NCBI GenBank assembly: GCA_007748055.1
Contig: CP036279.1
Coordinates: 3,224,001 to 3,288,000 of the forward strand
Length of the DNA: 64,000 nucleotides
Direction of reading: 5' to 3'
DNA from: Kolteria novifilia
GTDB lineage: Bacteria > Planctomycetota > Planctomycetia > Kolteriales > Kolteriaceae
Part shown: piece after piece, positions 1 through 8,100 of the stretch
How the letters are laid out: every line of letters starts with the position of its first letter
Numbering within the stretch: the first letter of the stretch is position 1
Translations under genes and position numbers: made by a program
The notes under the pieces: generated by a model
The model's input: the letters and a program-made list of their open reading frames with translations, nothing else
The model's database searches: none
What the model was told of the DNA's origin: nothing

Positions 1-148
1 TCCCGCACCAACTCGCTGAGCCTCGGACCAACGATCAACTTTTGAGACGAAGCCTAGTCCGATCCCGACGTCGGCGTCACGTTCTTGTCGCCGCGTTGCC
101 CGTTACCATTGACGGTCAGTCTGGCGCCCTGTATTTTACCATGTGGTT

Positions 149-168
149 ATTTAGCTAGTTGGTTAAAT
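149..168 (+). promoter_or_regulatory. Candidate operator/promoter of the MBL-ArsR-SRPBCC operon
   Basis: An AT-rich patch in otherwise G+C-rich DNA, 24 bases ahead of the MBL start. ATTTAGCTAG and TTGGTTAAAT form an imperfect inverted repeat, with 7 of 10 positions matching when the right arm is reverse-complemented. Autoregulating ArsR/SdpR-type repressors usually bind such sites ahead of their own operon. That the ArsR encoded at 966 binds here is inference. Confidence 0.4.
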
Positions 169-192
169 GGATCGTCCAACACGGGAGGCCTG

Positions 193-1002
193 ATGGAAAC
201 GGACAGCGGCGATTCGACGATGATCCACCACCTCATCGGGGGGACGTTGCACGCTCCCCCCAACCCCCGCGCCGGGTGCCATTGCCTAGTGCTTCAACAC
301 GGCGGCAAGCTCGCGCTCGTCGACACCGGGATCGGGCTCCGTGACGTCGCCGAACCCGAGAAGAGGATCGGGGAAGAGACGATCAGGCTCGAGGGCTTCC
401 AGTTCCACGAAGAGGAGACGATCCTCCGGCAACTCGAGCGCCAGGGCTTTCGCGCCGACGACGTGACCGACATCGTCCTGACGCATGCCGACCCGGACCA
501 CACCGGCGGGCTCGCCGACTTTCCCGAGGCGCGGGTCCATCTCTCGAGAGAGGAGCATGTGAGCCTTGCGAGGGGTCGCGTCCGCTACGCGCCGGCGCAC
601 TTCGATCACGGGCCGAGTTGGCAACTGCACGGACCGAGTCGGGAGCGATGGTTGGGCTTGGAAGCGCGGTCGATCGCTCTTGGCAACGGCGTCGACGTGC
701 TCCTTGTCCCACTGTTCGGGCACACGTTGGGGCACTGCGGTGTCGCGGTGAGGGAGGGCGAACGATGGCTGCTGCACGTTGGGGACGCGTACTACCTCCG
801 CGTCGAACTCGACCGAGACGACCATCCGGTCGGTCAACTCGCGGCGCTTCGCGCCGACGACGACGCGCGGCGCCGGGCCTCCTTGGCACAACTCAGGCGA
901 CTGGCGCGTGACCACGCGGGGGAGGTCGACTGTTGCGGCTACCACGACCTCGATGAGCTGGCACGATGGAGTTCCCCGTGGCGAACGACGACCTCAGTTT
1001 GA
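193..1002 (+). CDS. MBL-fold metallo-hydrolase
   Basis: A metallo-beta-lactamase-fold hydrolase, 269 aa from the chosen start. The metal-binding signature HADPDHTGG begins at H98. It has the D-x-D-H form found in lactonase-like and glyoxalase-like members. Further candidate ligands are H177 or H181 (GHTLGH) and D198 (VGDAYY). ATG 193 has GGAGG four bases upstream. ATG 220 is an alternative, and the frame also stays open upstream to a TTG at 85, but that part has no signal peptide or conserved sequence. The 3' end overlaps the ArsR gene by 37 bases, so the two are probably co-transcribed and translationally coupled. The substrate is unknown; the neighbours suggest a small stress or detoxification operon. 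Confidence 0.85.
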   Translation: METDSGDSTMIHHLIGGTLHAPPNPRAGCHCLVLQHGGKLALVDTGIGLRDVAEPEKRIGEETIRLEGFQFHEEETILRQLERQGFRADDVTDIVLTHADPDHTGGLADFPEARVHLSREEHVSLARGRVRYAPAHFDHGPSWQLHGPSRERWLGLEARSIALGNGVDVLLVPLFGHTLGHCGVAVREGERWLLHVGDAYYLRVELDRDDHPVGQLAALRADDDARRRASLAQLRRLARDHAGEVDCCGYHDLDELARWSSPWRTTTSV

Positions 1003-1328
1003 CCTTCTCGGCCCTCGCCGATCCGACCCGCCGGGCGATCCTTTCGCGGTTGGCGTCGGGAGAGCGGACGGTGGGGGAATTGGCCGAGCCCTTCGACATG
1101 ACGGCCCCGGCGATCACGAAACACCTGAAGGTGTTGCAACGGGCGGGACTGATCGAGCGCGGACGCAAGGCGCAGTGGCGGCCGTGTCGTCTGAAGGCGG
1201 AGCCGCTCAAGGACGCGTCCGATTGGATCGCGCAGTATCGGAAGTATTGGGAAGAGAGTTTTGATCGGTTGGATGGTTACTTGCAGGAACTTCAAGCGGA
1301 AGGGAAGAAGGATGACAAACAACGCTAA
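966..1328 (+). CDS. ArsR/SdpR-family winged-helix repressor
   Basis: A 120-aa winged-helix regulator. The N-terminal part (DLSLTFSALADPTRRAIL) and the recognition-helix region (MTAPAITKHLKVLQRAGLI) are typical of the ArsR subgroup that is paired with AHSA1/SRPBCC proteins. No metal-binding cysteine pair (ELCVCDL type) is present, so metal sensing is unlikely. ATG 966 lies inside the end of the MBL gene, and the 3' end overlaps the SRPBCC gene by 17 bases, giving a tightly coupled three-gene operon. Autoregulation through the AT-rich repeat at 149-168 is plausible but not shown. Confidence 0.92.
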   Translation: MEFPVANDDLSLTFSALADPTRRAILSRLASGERTVGELAEPFDMTAPAITKHLKVLQRAGLIERGRKAQWRPCRLKAEPLKDASDWIAQYRKYWEESFDRLDGYLQELQAEGKKDDKQR

Positions 1329-1803
1329 CGTCAGCGCTGAGTCGACGCCCGAACTCGTCGTGACCCGCACGTTCGATGCTCCCCGGGAGCTTGTTTGGAA
1401 GGCCTGGACCGAGCGGGAGCACCTGCTGCGCTGGTCGTGTCCGAAGGACTTCGCGGTCACTTACGCGGAGGGGGATCTTCGGCCTGGCGGCGAATGGAAG
1501 AGTGGGATGCTCGCTCCCGATGGCAGGGAGTTTCACGTGCGCGGCGAGTATCGTGCGATCGAGCCTCCCGAGCGACTCGTCTTCACGCACGTCTGGGTGG
1601 AGGAGGAAGGCCCGCCGCCGCGCGAGACGGTGGTGGTCGTCTCGCTCCGTGAGGAAGAGGGCAAGACGATCATGACCTTTGAGCAGAGCGGTTTCCGTTC
1701 GCAGGCCTCGCGCGACTCGCATCGCGACGGTTGGGGCGAGGCGTTCGCGAACCTCGAGGCGCATCTTGGTCAGCACGGACGAGCGATCGCGATGACTTGC
1801 TAG
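1312..1803 (+). CDS. SRPBCC (AHSA1/Aha1-like) domain protein
   Basis: A 163-aa START/Bet v1-like helix-grip protein of the AHSA1 family. It shows the usual opening (VVTRTFDAPRELVWKAWTE), the LRWSCPKDF segment and a late GWGEAFANLEAHL helix. These proteins bind hydrophobic ligands in a cavity; a specific ligand cannot be read from the sequence. ATG 1312 follows an AAGGGAAGAAGG purine stretch and lies within the last codons of the ArsR gene, the standard ArsR-AHSA1 arrangement. The C-terminus (GRAIAMTC) is unremarkable. Confidence 0.9.
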   Translation: MTNNANVSAESTPELVVTRTFDAPRELVWKAWTEREHLLRWSCPKDFAVTYAEGDLRPGGEWKSGMLAPDGREFHVRGEYRAIEPPERLVFTHVWVEEEGPPPRETVVVVSLREEEGKTIMTFEQSGFRSQASRDSHRDGWGEAFANLEAHLGQHGRAIAMTC

Positions 1804-1843
1804 CGGGCGGCTAGTGCGTTGGTGGATCCAAGAGTTCGGTTGG

Positions 1844-1866
1844 CACTGGCTGCTGGTCCGCCAGTG
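1844..1866. repeat. Palindrome family B, copy 1
   Basis: CACTGGC (1844-1850) pairs with GCCAGTG (1860-1866) around a short loop. Similar hairpins occur at 10276, 12766, 15121 and 55732, all between genes. A CTAGTGC end motif starts at 1811, just after the SRPBCC stop codon. The copy lies 40 bases before the family A array at 1906. Confidence 0.8.
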
Positions 1867-1905
1867 AGAAGTCATCGTCGATTCACACCCGAAATCTAGC
1901 CGGGT

Positions 1906-2104
1906 GCCATGCCCATGCTTGCGTGGGCATGCGAAGAAAACCATGCTTGCGTGGGCATGCGAAGAAAACCATGCTTGCGTGGGCATGCGAAGAAAACCAT
2001 GCTTGCGTGGGCATGCGAAGAAAACCATGCTTGCGTGGGCATGCGAAGAAAACCATGCTTGCGTGGGCATGCGAAGAAAACCATGCTTGCGTGGGCATGG
2101 CACC
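1906..2104. repeat. Tandem array of palindrome family A (28-bp period)
   Basis: Six exact 28-bp units (1913-2080) and a 20-bp partial unit (2081-2100) follow head to tail. Each unit contains CATGCTTGCGTGGGCATG followed by CGAAGAAAA. GGTGCCA precedes the array and TGGCACC follows it, so the block as a whole is bounded by an inverted repeat. The array fills most of the gap between the SRPBCC stop and the convergent SMP-30 gene. Its open frames are periodic translations of the repeat, not genes. Family A recurs singly or in tandem at 3175, 10339, 12832, 40407, 46616 and 49243. Confidence 0.95.
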
Positions 2105-2142
2105 GAAAATTCTCTTGGACGATGAACGAACCACTCAGGCTG

Positions 2143-3057
2143 CTAGCCGGCGAACCTCGGCTCGGGGAGTCCTTGAACGCCGAGGCCGTGGATCGCGAAG
2201 AGGCTCCCCGGTCGAGGATGGCGCGCGAGCTCCTCGTCGGTGACGAAGGCCTGTTGGGAGGTGACGTAGAGCGTTCGATGATCGTCGCCGCCGAAGGTGA
2301 CGCACGTGGGACTCGGGATGGGCATGGTGATCTCCCGATCGACGCGGCCCTTCGGGTCGAGACGGATGATCTTGCCGCCAAGGTTCAGCGCAAACCAGTA
2401 GCAGCCGTCGGTGTCGACGGTGGCGCCGTCGACGATGGCCCGTTCCCGGTCCTTCAGGGAGTGGAATTCGTGGCGGTTGCTCAGCTCCCCATCGTCGAGG
2501 TCGAAGTCGAAGACGTAGATCATGCCTCCCTTCGTATCGCCAAAGTACATCCGCTTGTCATCGGGGCTGAAGGCGATCCCGTTGGAACAGATGAACTGGA
2601 AGTCGTCGACGACCGCTCGACAGCTCCGATCGGGATCGAGCCGGTAAAGGCGTCCAGACTTGTTCTTGAGGCGCGAGTCCATGGTGCCGCACCAGTAGCG
2701 GCCCCGACGATCGATCTTGCCGTCGTTGAGACGGAGGTGATGACGGCCGATCTCGACGTCGACGAGTCGCTCGTAGTGGCGCTCGTCGAGGTCGATCCCG
2801 ACGAACCCGGAGTTGGTGCCCGCGATGATCCCGCCTTTCGAGCGGAAGGCGAAGGAACCGACCTGTTCGGGCATCTCCCAGCTTGCCGTCTCTTTTGTTC
2901 CCACGTCGAACCGGCGGATCGAGGGTCGGCGACCATTGCCGAGGTCGATCGCGGGACCGACGTGATCCGACCAGTAGAGGGCGTGCTCTTCTTCCACCCA
3001 AATGGGCGACTCGCCGAGACCGTCGTCACACTCCCACAGGCATTCGATCTCGATCAT
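2143..3057 (-). CDS. SMP-30/gluconolactonase/LRE family protein
   Basis: A six-bladed beta-propeller lactonase-like protein, 304 aa from the chosen ATG. Family landmarks are GESPIW near the N-terminus (metal-ligand Glu), NDGKIDRRGRYWCGTMD mid-protein, CSNGIAFSPDD (ligand Asn) and VDGATVDTDGCYW (ligand Asp). Members hydrolyse sugar or other lactones in a Ca2+- or Zn2+-dependent way, in the cytoplasm unless exported; no signal peptide is seen. ATG 3057 has GGGAG five bases upstream. ATG 3069 is possible. Longer starts would run into the mobile repeat at 3094-3246. The gene is convergent with the SRPBCC operon across the repeat array. Confidence 0.9.
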   Translation of the reverse strand: MIEIECLWECDDGLGESPIWVEEEHALYWSDHVGPAIDLGNGRRPSIRRFDVGTKETASWEMPEQVGSFAFRSKGGIIAGTNSGFVGIDLDERHYERLVDVEIGRHHLRLNDGKIDRRGRYWCGTMDSRLKNKSGRLYRLDPDRSCRAVVDDFQFICSNGIAFSPDDKRMYFGDTKGGMIYVFDFDLDDGELSNRHEFHSLKDRERAIVDGATVDTDGCYWFALNLGGKIIRLDPKGRVDREITMPIPSPTCVTFGGDDHRTLYVTSQQAFVTDEELARHPRPGSLFAIHGLGVQGLPEPRFAG

Positions 3058-3093
3058 CGCGGCTCCCATCCAGGTGGTGGAATCAAGACGATG

Positions 3094-3246
3094 GTGTCCT
3101 GATTGGCAAGTTCGTTTCATCAAATCACGGCCCCCGGATCGTTCGGAAGATTGCCGAATCACAGGCGTTTCCCGCATGCCCACCCAAGCGTGGGCATGGC
3201 ACCCAAGCGATCGTTTGGCAATGATTTGACCAATTCAAGAAGCTAG
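3094..3246 (-). repeat. MITE-like element, copy i, with embedded family A palindrome
   Basis: Read on the minus strand, this runs from CTAGCTTCTTGAATTGG through a GGGTGCCATGCCCACGC palindrome and GCGGGAAACGCCT to GCCAATCAGGACAC. It aligns along nearly its whole length with 40368-40517, and in part with 46574-46726 and 57355-57449. The two ends are imperfect inverted repeats of CTGATTGG type. There is no coding capacity. It sits directly upstream of the SMP-30 start and downstream of the 3263-4705 gene. Confidence 0.75.
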
Positions 3247-3262
3247 CTCTCTCTGTCCGATC

Positions 3263-4705
3263 TCACCTAGGTGCGGACGATCCGACGAGGTCGGGATCAT
3301 CCAGGTCCAAGCGATAGAGAACCTGGTTGTAGTCGTGTCGAGGCGTCGCTTCGTTCGCTTGGGAAAAGGTCTTCGTGTACGTGCCTTCGAAGAGCAACAC
3401 GGGCGAGTCCTCGTTGGTGAACTCGGGATGAATCCTGGGATTGTAGAAGGTGTAGTGCTGGTGGGTCACGACGTTGACGGCATCCCTCCACGGACCGGTC
3501 GGCGCGTCGGCTTCGGCGTACCAGATCTCGCCGAGCAACGACGGCTTGCCGTACATCTGAGTGAAGATCGCCACCCACTTCCGGCGATACGCGTTCCACG
3601 CGATGCAACCGCGGTGCGGCTTGACTTGCTCGGTGCCGTCGCGGGAGATGACCGTCCCTTGAGGTTCCAGCGCTTGCCAACGCGACGGATCGCTCCAGTC
3701 CTCGAAGGTCGCTCGGCATTTCAGGGCCGGGAAGGGATCGCCGAAGAGCATCCACTCCGCACCGGCGTCGTCCTTCCAGGAGACGGGATGCCCCCTCGGG
3801 CAGGGCGGCGATTTGGGGACTCCGCGCGACTTCGTCCAAAGAGTCCGCTCCTTCTCGAAGAGCGATCGATCGTCATTCCAGACACAAAGGCCGACTTCGT
3901 ACTCCTCGAGCGGCGGACGAATCTTCGAGTAGGTCGCCACGAGATGATGGGCGCCGCTGGCGTCGGGAAGGCTCGCGTAGCCGGACAGCCAGGTCGGACC
4001 ACTGCCCGCGATCGGCGCGACGCCGCGGGGACGGCCCTTCTCGTCGACGACGTAGTCGTAGTGCAGGCGAATGGGAGGTTCGAAGTGCTTCAGCGGTTTG
4101 AGGGACGTGGTGGCCCCGGTCATGTCGAAGATGCCGAGCGGGTAGTGAGGGACGGTGGTGTCGCCCCAGTTCCAGTAGAGCTTTCCCTGATGCGCCACGG
4201 TCTGAACCGAATCGCAACCGAGGACACCCTGATCGCGCCAGTCCTTCTCCAGACCCAACTTTTGGCTCTCGCCGAAGAGGCCGCCGCCGGTGATCCGTCC
4301 CAAGCGCTTCGCGGGGAGCTGGCGATGAACGTTCACCGTGAGCCGTTCGCCCGGACGCGGTGTCAGCCGGACGCCGCGCTGGCCAAAGCCATCGGCCGTG
4401 ACGCCGTAGCCATGCCCTTCGACGGTGAACCAGGTCTCTTGGTTCATCAGTTCGGGCAGGTCGAAAGCGATTCTCCCCGCGTTGTCGGTGACGAAGCGGA
4501 CGTGATGGGTTGTCCTGAGTTCGACCAGCGGCACCGGCCATCCGTTGCTCTCGTCGACGACGTCGATACGGCAGGGTTCGAGGGCAAGGGCCTCACGCTG
4601 ACTTGGGGCTGTCAGTGAGACGACGAGAAGGAGGAGCCAGCCCAGCGATCGACGCTGGGAGATGGTTTGGACAGCGGGACGCGCGAACGCTCGAGGGAGC
4701 GACAT
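3263..4705 (-). CDS. Secreted beta-propeller-like protein (GH43/DUF4185-like), function unknown
   Basis: A 480-aa exported protein. ATG 4705 has AGGAG seven bases upstream, and the product opens with an arginine-rich n-region and a hydrophobic core (SLGWLLLLVVSLTA), a likely signal peptide ending near ALA-LEP. Residues 40-110 resemble a carboxypeptidase-regulatory-like beta-sandwich (CRIDVVDESNGWPVPLVEL). The rest has five-bladed-propeller-like elements, for example WNWGDTTVPHYPLG, MLFGDPFPALKCR and WVAIFTQMYGKPSLLGEIWY. Such sequences resemble DUF4185 or GH43-type folds, but I cannot identify catalytic acids with confidence. The frame is open upstream to 5062 with no conserved sequence there. 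The gene is transcribed away from the isochorismatase gene. Confidence 0.75.
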   Translation of the reverse strand: MSLPRAFARPAVQTISQRRSLGWLLLLVVSLTAPSQREALALEPCRIDVVDESNGWPVPLVELRTTHHVRFVTDNAGRIAFDLPELMNQETWFTVEGHGYGVTADGFGQRGVRLTPRPGERLTVNVHRQLPAKRLGRITGGGLFGESQKLGLEKDWRDQGVLGCDSVQTVAHQGKLYWNWGDTTVPHYPLGIFDMTGATTSLKPLKHFEPPIRLHYDYVVDEKGRPRGVAPIAGSGPTWLSGYASLPDASGAHHLVATYSKIRPPLEEYEVGLCVWNDDRSLFEKERTLWTKSRGVPKSPPCPRGHPVSWKDDAGAEWMLFGDPFPALKCRATFEDWSDPSRWQALEPQGTVISRDGTEQVKPHRGCIAWNAYRRKWVAIFTQMYGKPSLLGEIWYAEADAPTGPWRDAVNVVTHQHYTFYNPRIHPEFTNEDSPVLLFEGTYTKTFSQANEATPRHDYNQVLYRLDLDDPDLVGSSAPR

Positions 4706-5128
4706 CGAACGACTCCTGGAATTAAGAGGTGGCCCAGAGCAGTCTACCCCGGACCCGAAGGCACTGCACGCGGTTCGTCGAGAAAGTGGCCGTTGCGACG
4801 TTGGCACTTGGACCACACCCTTCCCGGAGAGCGGTCGCGGGAAGAGCTTCGAGTCCATATGCTGTTGATCGACTCTTTGAACAGTTCCGAGGGAGTTCAG
4901 ACTCTTGTGCCACGAAGAGGCGGTGGTCGGTAGCTTGCGGCACTCGCCACGGGTATCCATCGCCATCCCGATTGACGAGCCATCGGGGCCACTCTCGAGT
5001 GAGTTTGCCAAAAATGGTGGGGCAAGACCCACCCTACGGGCGAACGATAAGGCGATCATCAAGGCGATTGCCCGGCGAGCGGATCAATCAGGGTATGATC
5101 ACCTCAACCGAAGAAGGGATTCGAGAAC
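4706..5128. other. Divergent intergenic region with short repeats
   Basis: A 423-bp gap between divergent genes at 4705 and 5129. It contains the hairpin repeat at 5016-5033 and a CGATTGACGAGCCAT segment near 4969 that recurs near 8605 upstream of gdhA. I see no credible gene here; the promoters of both flanking genes should lie within it. Confidence 0.6.
5016..5033. repeat. Short hairpin repeat (GGTGGG-GCAAGA-CCCACC)
   Basis: A perfect 6-bp stem with a 6-base loop, followed by CTACGGG. A related GGTGG..CCACC hairpin lies near 15098 next to a family B copy. It lies about 95 bases upstream of the isochorismatase start and has no U-run on either strand, so it is not an intrinsic terminator. 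Confidence 0.5.
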
Positions 5129-5683
5129 ATGACGACCGCACTCATCCTCGTTGACATTCAGAACGATTACTTCGCTGGGGGGAAGATGGAACTCGTGGGC
5201 ACGGACACAGCGGCGGCCAACGCGGCGACGCTCTTGACGGCCGCCCGCGAGCATGAGGTTCGCCTGTTTCACATCCAGCACCTTTGGGAAGATCCCTCGG
5301 CCCCCTTCTTCGTCGCGGGGACGCCTGGAGCCGAGATCCACGAGATGGTTCGGCCGCTCGACGGGGAAGCGGTGATTAAGAAGGGCTTCCCCAACAGTTT
5401 TCAACAGACCAGTCTTTGCGATGACCTCAAGGAAGCCGATGTTCAGCGACTGGTCATCTGTGGCGCGATGAGTCACATGTGCATCGATGCCACGACGCGC
5501 GCCGCGGCTGACTTCGGCTTCGAGTGCGTGGTCGCCCATGATGCCTGCGCGACCCGCGACTTGGAATTTGGTGGATCGAGGATCTCCGCGGACAAGGTTC
5601 ACGGCTCCTTCATGGCCGCCCTCGCGTTCGCCTACGCCAAGGTCGTTCCCACGGGCGACGCCCGCGACCAGCTTGTCGGCTAG
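5129..5683 (+). CDS. Isochorismatase-family cysteine hydrolase
   Basis: A 184-aa cytoplasmic hydrolase of the isochorismatase-like superfamily, which includes nicotinamidases and N-carbamoyl or ureido hydrolases. The catalytic set is visible: D9 in ALILVDIQNDYF, K84 or K85 in AVIKKGFPNSF, and nucleophile C118 in CGAMSHMCIDATTRAA. The non-proline cis-peptide region is GAMS. ATG 5129 follows a GAAGAAGGG purine stretch. The next gene downstream (5862) is also a small-molecule hydrolase, but the 178-base gap argues for separate transcription. The substrate is not predictable. Confidence 0.92.
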   Translation: MTTALILVDIQNDYFAGGKMELVGTDTAAANAATLLTAAREHEVRLFHIQHLWEDPSAPFFVAGTPGAEIHEMVRPLDGEAVIKKGFPNSFQQTSLCDDLKEADVQRLVICGAMSHMCIDATTRAAADFGFECVVAHDACATRDLEFGGSRISADKVHGSFMAALAFAYAKVVPTGDARDQLVG

Positions 5684-5861
5684 ATACTCCAACGGCTCTT
5701 GGGTACCAAGGTGAAACGCTTCTGTGCGCACGTCAAGGACTACGCCGAGAGTGGCGTCGAACGTTGATGTGAACAAAACGCTCCCTATCGCAGTACTAAA
5801 GGGAACAGACGCTCGACCCGCCGTCAACCGATCCGAAGTGACCACAACAGGAGTAAGGCAG

Positions 5862-6752
5862 ATGGAACGCAAGAAGGCTTCCGAATACGATCAGCGGTTG
5901 TTGGACCTCTATGACGACTTCGCCCACGGCCGGATCGACCGGCGCGGGTTTCTCGAGGGGGCCTCGGCGTTCGCTGTGGGAGGGCTCACCGCCGCGGGGA
6001 TCTTGGCGGGCCTCAGTCCGACGTATGCCTGGGCGGAGCAGGTTCCGAAGCACGATCCACGCATCGCATCGACGTATGTCGAGTACGATTCGCCCGAGGG
6101 GGGCGGCAAGATGCGGGGGCTGCTGGTCAAGCCCTCCAGCGCGAAGGGAAAGTTGCCCGGCGTGCTCGTCGTTCATGAGAACCGCGGCCTCAATCCCTAC
6201 ATCGAGGATGTCGCACGGCGGCTGGCGGTCGCGGGCTTTCTCGCGCTGGCTCCCGACGCGCTCGCGCCGCTGGGGGGCTATCCGGGCAATGACGATGACG
6301 GCCGGACGATGCAGCGCAAACGCGATCGCGAGGAGATGACCCAGGACTTCATCGCGGGCGCGAAGTACTTGCAGAAGCTACCCGACTGCACCGGCAAGGT
6401 CGGCGTCGTCGGTTTTTGTTTCGGGGGCGGCATGGCCAATCAGCTTGCCGTGCGCATTCCCGACGTGATCGCTGCGGCGGTTCCGTTCTATGGGGCCCAG
6501 CCCGAGGCCTCGGACGTCGCGAAGATCAAGTCCCCGCTGCTGTTGCACTACGGGGAACTCGATCGCCGGATCAATGCCGGCTGGCCCGCGTATGAGAAGG
6601 CTCTCAAGGAAAACGGCGTCAAGTACGAGGCCTTCATCTACGAGGATGCCAATCACGGCTTTCACAACGACACCACGCCCCGCTACGACGACGAGGCCGC
6701 CAACCTCGCGTGGAAGCGGACGATTGAGTTCTTCAAGAAGAACCTCGGGTAG
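5862..6752 (+). CDS. Dienelactone hydrolase family protein, probable Tat substrate
   Basis: A 296-aa alpha/beta hydrolase. The dienelactone-hydrolase triad is intact: C186 in GFCFGGG, D234 in GELDRR and H265 in NHGFHND. The N-terminus has R27-R28 in [13 protein letters not shown], followed by a hydrophobic Ala/Gly stretch ending near YAWA. This looks like a Tat signal, but it is preceded by an unusually long cytoplasmic n-region, as in the YghX/DLH-type planctomycete proteins. ATG 5862 has AGGAGTAAGG just upstream. The gene is convergent with the transglutaminase gene; only 3 bases separate the two stop codons. Confidence 0.92.
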   Translation: MERKKASEYDQRLLDLYDDFAHGRIDRRGFLEGASAFAVGGLTAAGILAGLSPTYAWAEQVPKHDPRIASTYVEYDSPEGGGKMRGLLVKPSSAKGKLPGVLVVHENRGLNPYIEDVARRLAVAGFLALAPDALAPLGGYPGNDDDGRTMQRKRDREEMTQDFIAGAKYLQKLPDCTGKVGVVGFCFGGGMANQLAVRIPDVIAAAVPFYGAQPEASDVAKIKSPLLLHYGELDRRINAGWPAYEKALKENGVKYEAFIYEDANHGFHNDTTPRYDDEAANLAWKRTIEFFKKNLG

Positions 6753-6755
6753 TCC

Positions 6756-7553
6756 CTAGGACGGTGGATCGAGGAGCTGAACGACGCCCACGTTCATGCT
6801 CTTAAGCTCCACCGCGGCGCCGAACTGGGTGTAGATGGCCACGTCGGCCGCGTCACGCCCATACGCGATCGCGACACGCCCGCCGTTCAAGTTCGACTGT
6901 GTCGGATCGAAGGTATACCAACGTCCGCCGACGTAGGCCTCGAACCACGCGTGCAGGTCCATTGGCACGAGCGTCGCCAAGTAGCCGACCACCATGCGGG
7001 CGGGGATCGACAGGGCACGACAGAGGGCGATGCCCAAGTGGGCCATGTCGCGGCACACCGCCTCGGAACGCTCGTTGACGTCGACGGCGGTGATGATGTC
7101 TTGCCCGGAGCCCGGCGCGTAGCGGGTCGTGTCGCGGATGTATTGCACAATCGCCGCGCATTGGTCATACCCGAGCGCATGACCATCGCCAAGTTGATAG
7201 GCCAACTCCGTGAAGAGGTCCGATTCGCAGTACCGGCTCGGCAAGAGGAACGGCAACGTCGCCTCGGGCAGATCTTGCACCTCGCTGAGCCGAGCCCCGG
7301 GGGCGGTGTCGGAGGCCTCGGCCGCTTCGATATCGGCGGTCGTATGCACCGAGAAGTCTCCCACCGGCGCGACCAATCGCTGACAGAGGTTGCCGAACGG
7401 ATCGGTGAACTCAACCGCGGTGACGCTTGGGCTGATGAGGTACTCCTCGCGAGCGACCCACTGATGCCAACCGCTCCGCGGACGCAGCATGAACAACAGC
7501 GGCGTCGGGGCCGACACTCCCAGCTCCAGGGAACAAGACGCTCTCAACCACAT
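6756..7553 (-). CDS. Transglutaminase-like cysteine protease domain protein
   Basis: A 265-aa protein with an N-terminal beta-rich half, like bacterial transglutaminase N domains ([12 protein letters not shown]), and a transglutaminase core. The papain-like triad is C167 in [10 protein letters not shown]201 in DLHAWFEAY and D216 in FDPTQ. Bacterial members act as peptidases or amide-bond-modifying enzymes; many lie near glutamine or glutamate metabolism or cyanophycin genes, but no such neighbour is seen here. ATG 7553 has GGGAG ten bases upstream. No signal peptide or membrane segment. Confidence 0.9.
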   Translation of the reverse strand: MWLRASCSLELGVSAPTPLLFMLRPRSGWHQWVAREEYLISPSVTAVEFTDPFGNLCQRLVAPVGDFSVHTTADIEAAEASDTAPGARLSEVQDLPEATLPFLLPSRYCESDLFTELAYQLGDGHALGYDQCAAIVQYIRDTTRYAPGSGQDIITAVDVNERSEAVCRDMAHLGIALCRALSIPARMVVGYLATLVPMDLHAWFEAYVGGRWYTFDPTQSNLNGGRVAIAYGRDAADVAIYTQFGAAVELKSMNVGVVQLLDPPS

Positions 7554-8100
7554 TGGTGACAATCTCCCACGGCGTGTGCCGTACTTTGCTGAATCGACAG
7601 AATTGTAGAGATCGTCGTTCACATCCGTCGCCGCTCTTCCGGCGATTTTCTACTAGCGGTAGGATTGCCGCCCGCCTCGTGTAGGATGGGGCGTTGAAGA
7701 CCGATCCGAATCCCTTGGCCTCGTAAGGGAATCTCCCGAGGCCCGAATTCGCCCTCGAGCATTTGCTGATCCGCGCGGAGCCCAAAGGCCCGCATTGTAA
7801 CGGAAGGCTACCGAAAAAATGACGGTTACCTCGGGCGATGTTGCGACGAGTTTCCCGACGTCGTGAAGGCTCGCGAAACGCGCCATTTTGGGCACAATTC
7901 GGACCGATTTGCCCGCAAAGAGGACCGATTTGACGCCGATTCGATCAAAAAAGGCTCCAAATCGAACCAATTCGCGCATGGCAGCCCCCTGAGACGCCCT
8001 CTCCGCTGACAAATGATTCGCGATCGTCGCCCCCTTGTCGATTCCCCGCTCCCTCGTTCGACTATCCGGTGGAACAAGAACTTTCTCGGGAGGAGATCTC
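7554..8100. other. Intergenic region without a convincing gene
   Basis: A 547-bp gap between divergent genes. The frame on the minus strand from 8111 to 7653 encodes a low-complexity, arginine-rich product without conserved features and overlaps the next gene, so it is left out. GGACCGATTTG occurs twice around 7905-7935 in an AT-richer patch that also loosely resembles 48470-48525. GGGAGGAGATCTC ahead of 8101 is the ribosome-binding site of the YCII gene. Confidence 0.5.

Noticed and set aside
1906-2104. CRISPR array
   Set aside because: The 28-bp units are directly adjacent with no variable spacers, and no cas genes are in the window. The same holds for the arrays at 10339 and 12832.
1904-2134. 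Repetitive proteins encoded in all frames of the 28-bp array
   Set aside because: The frames are periodic translations of the repeat, continue into the neighbouring gene antisense, and lack start signals.
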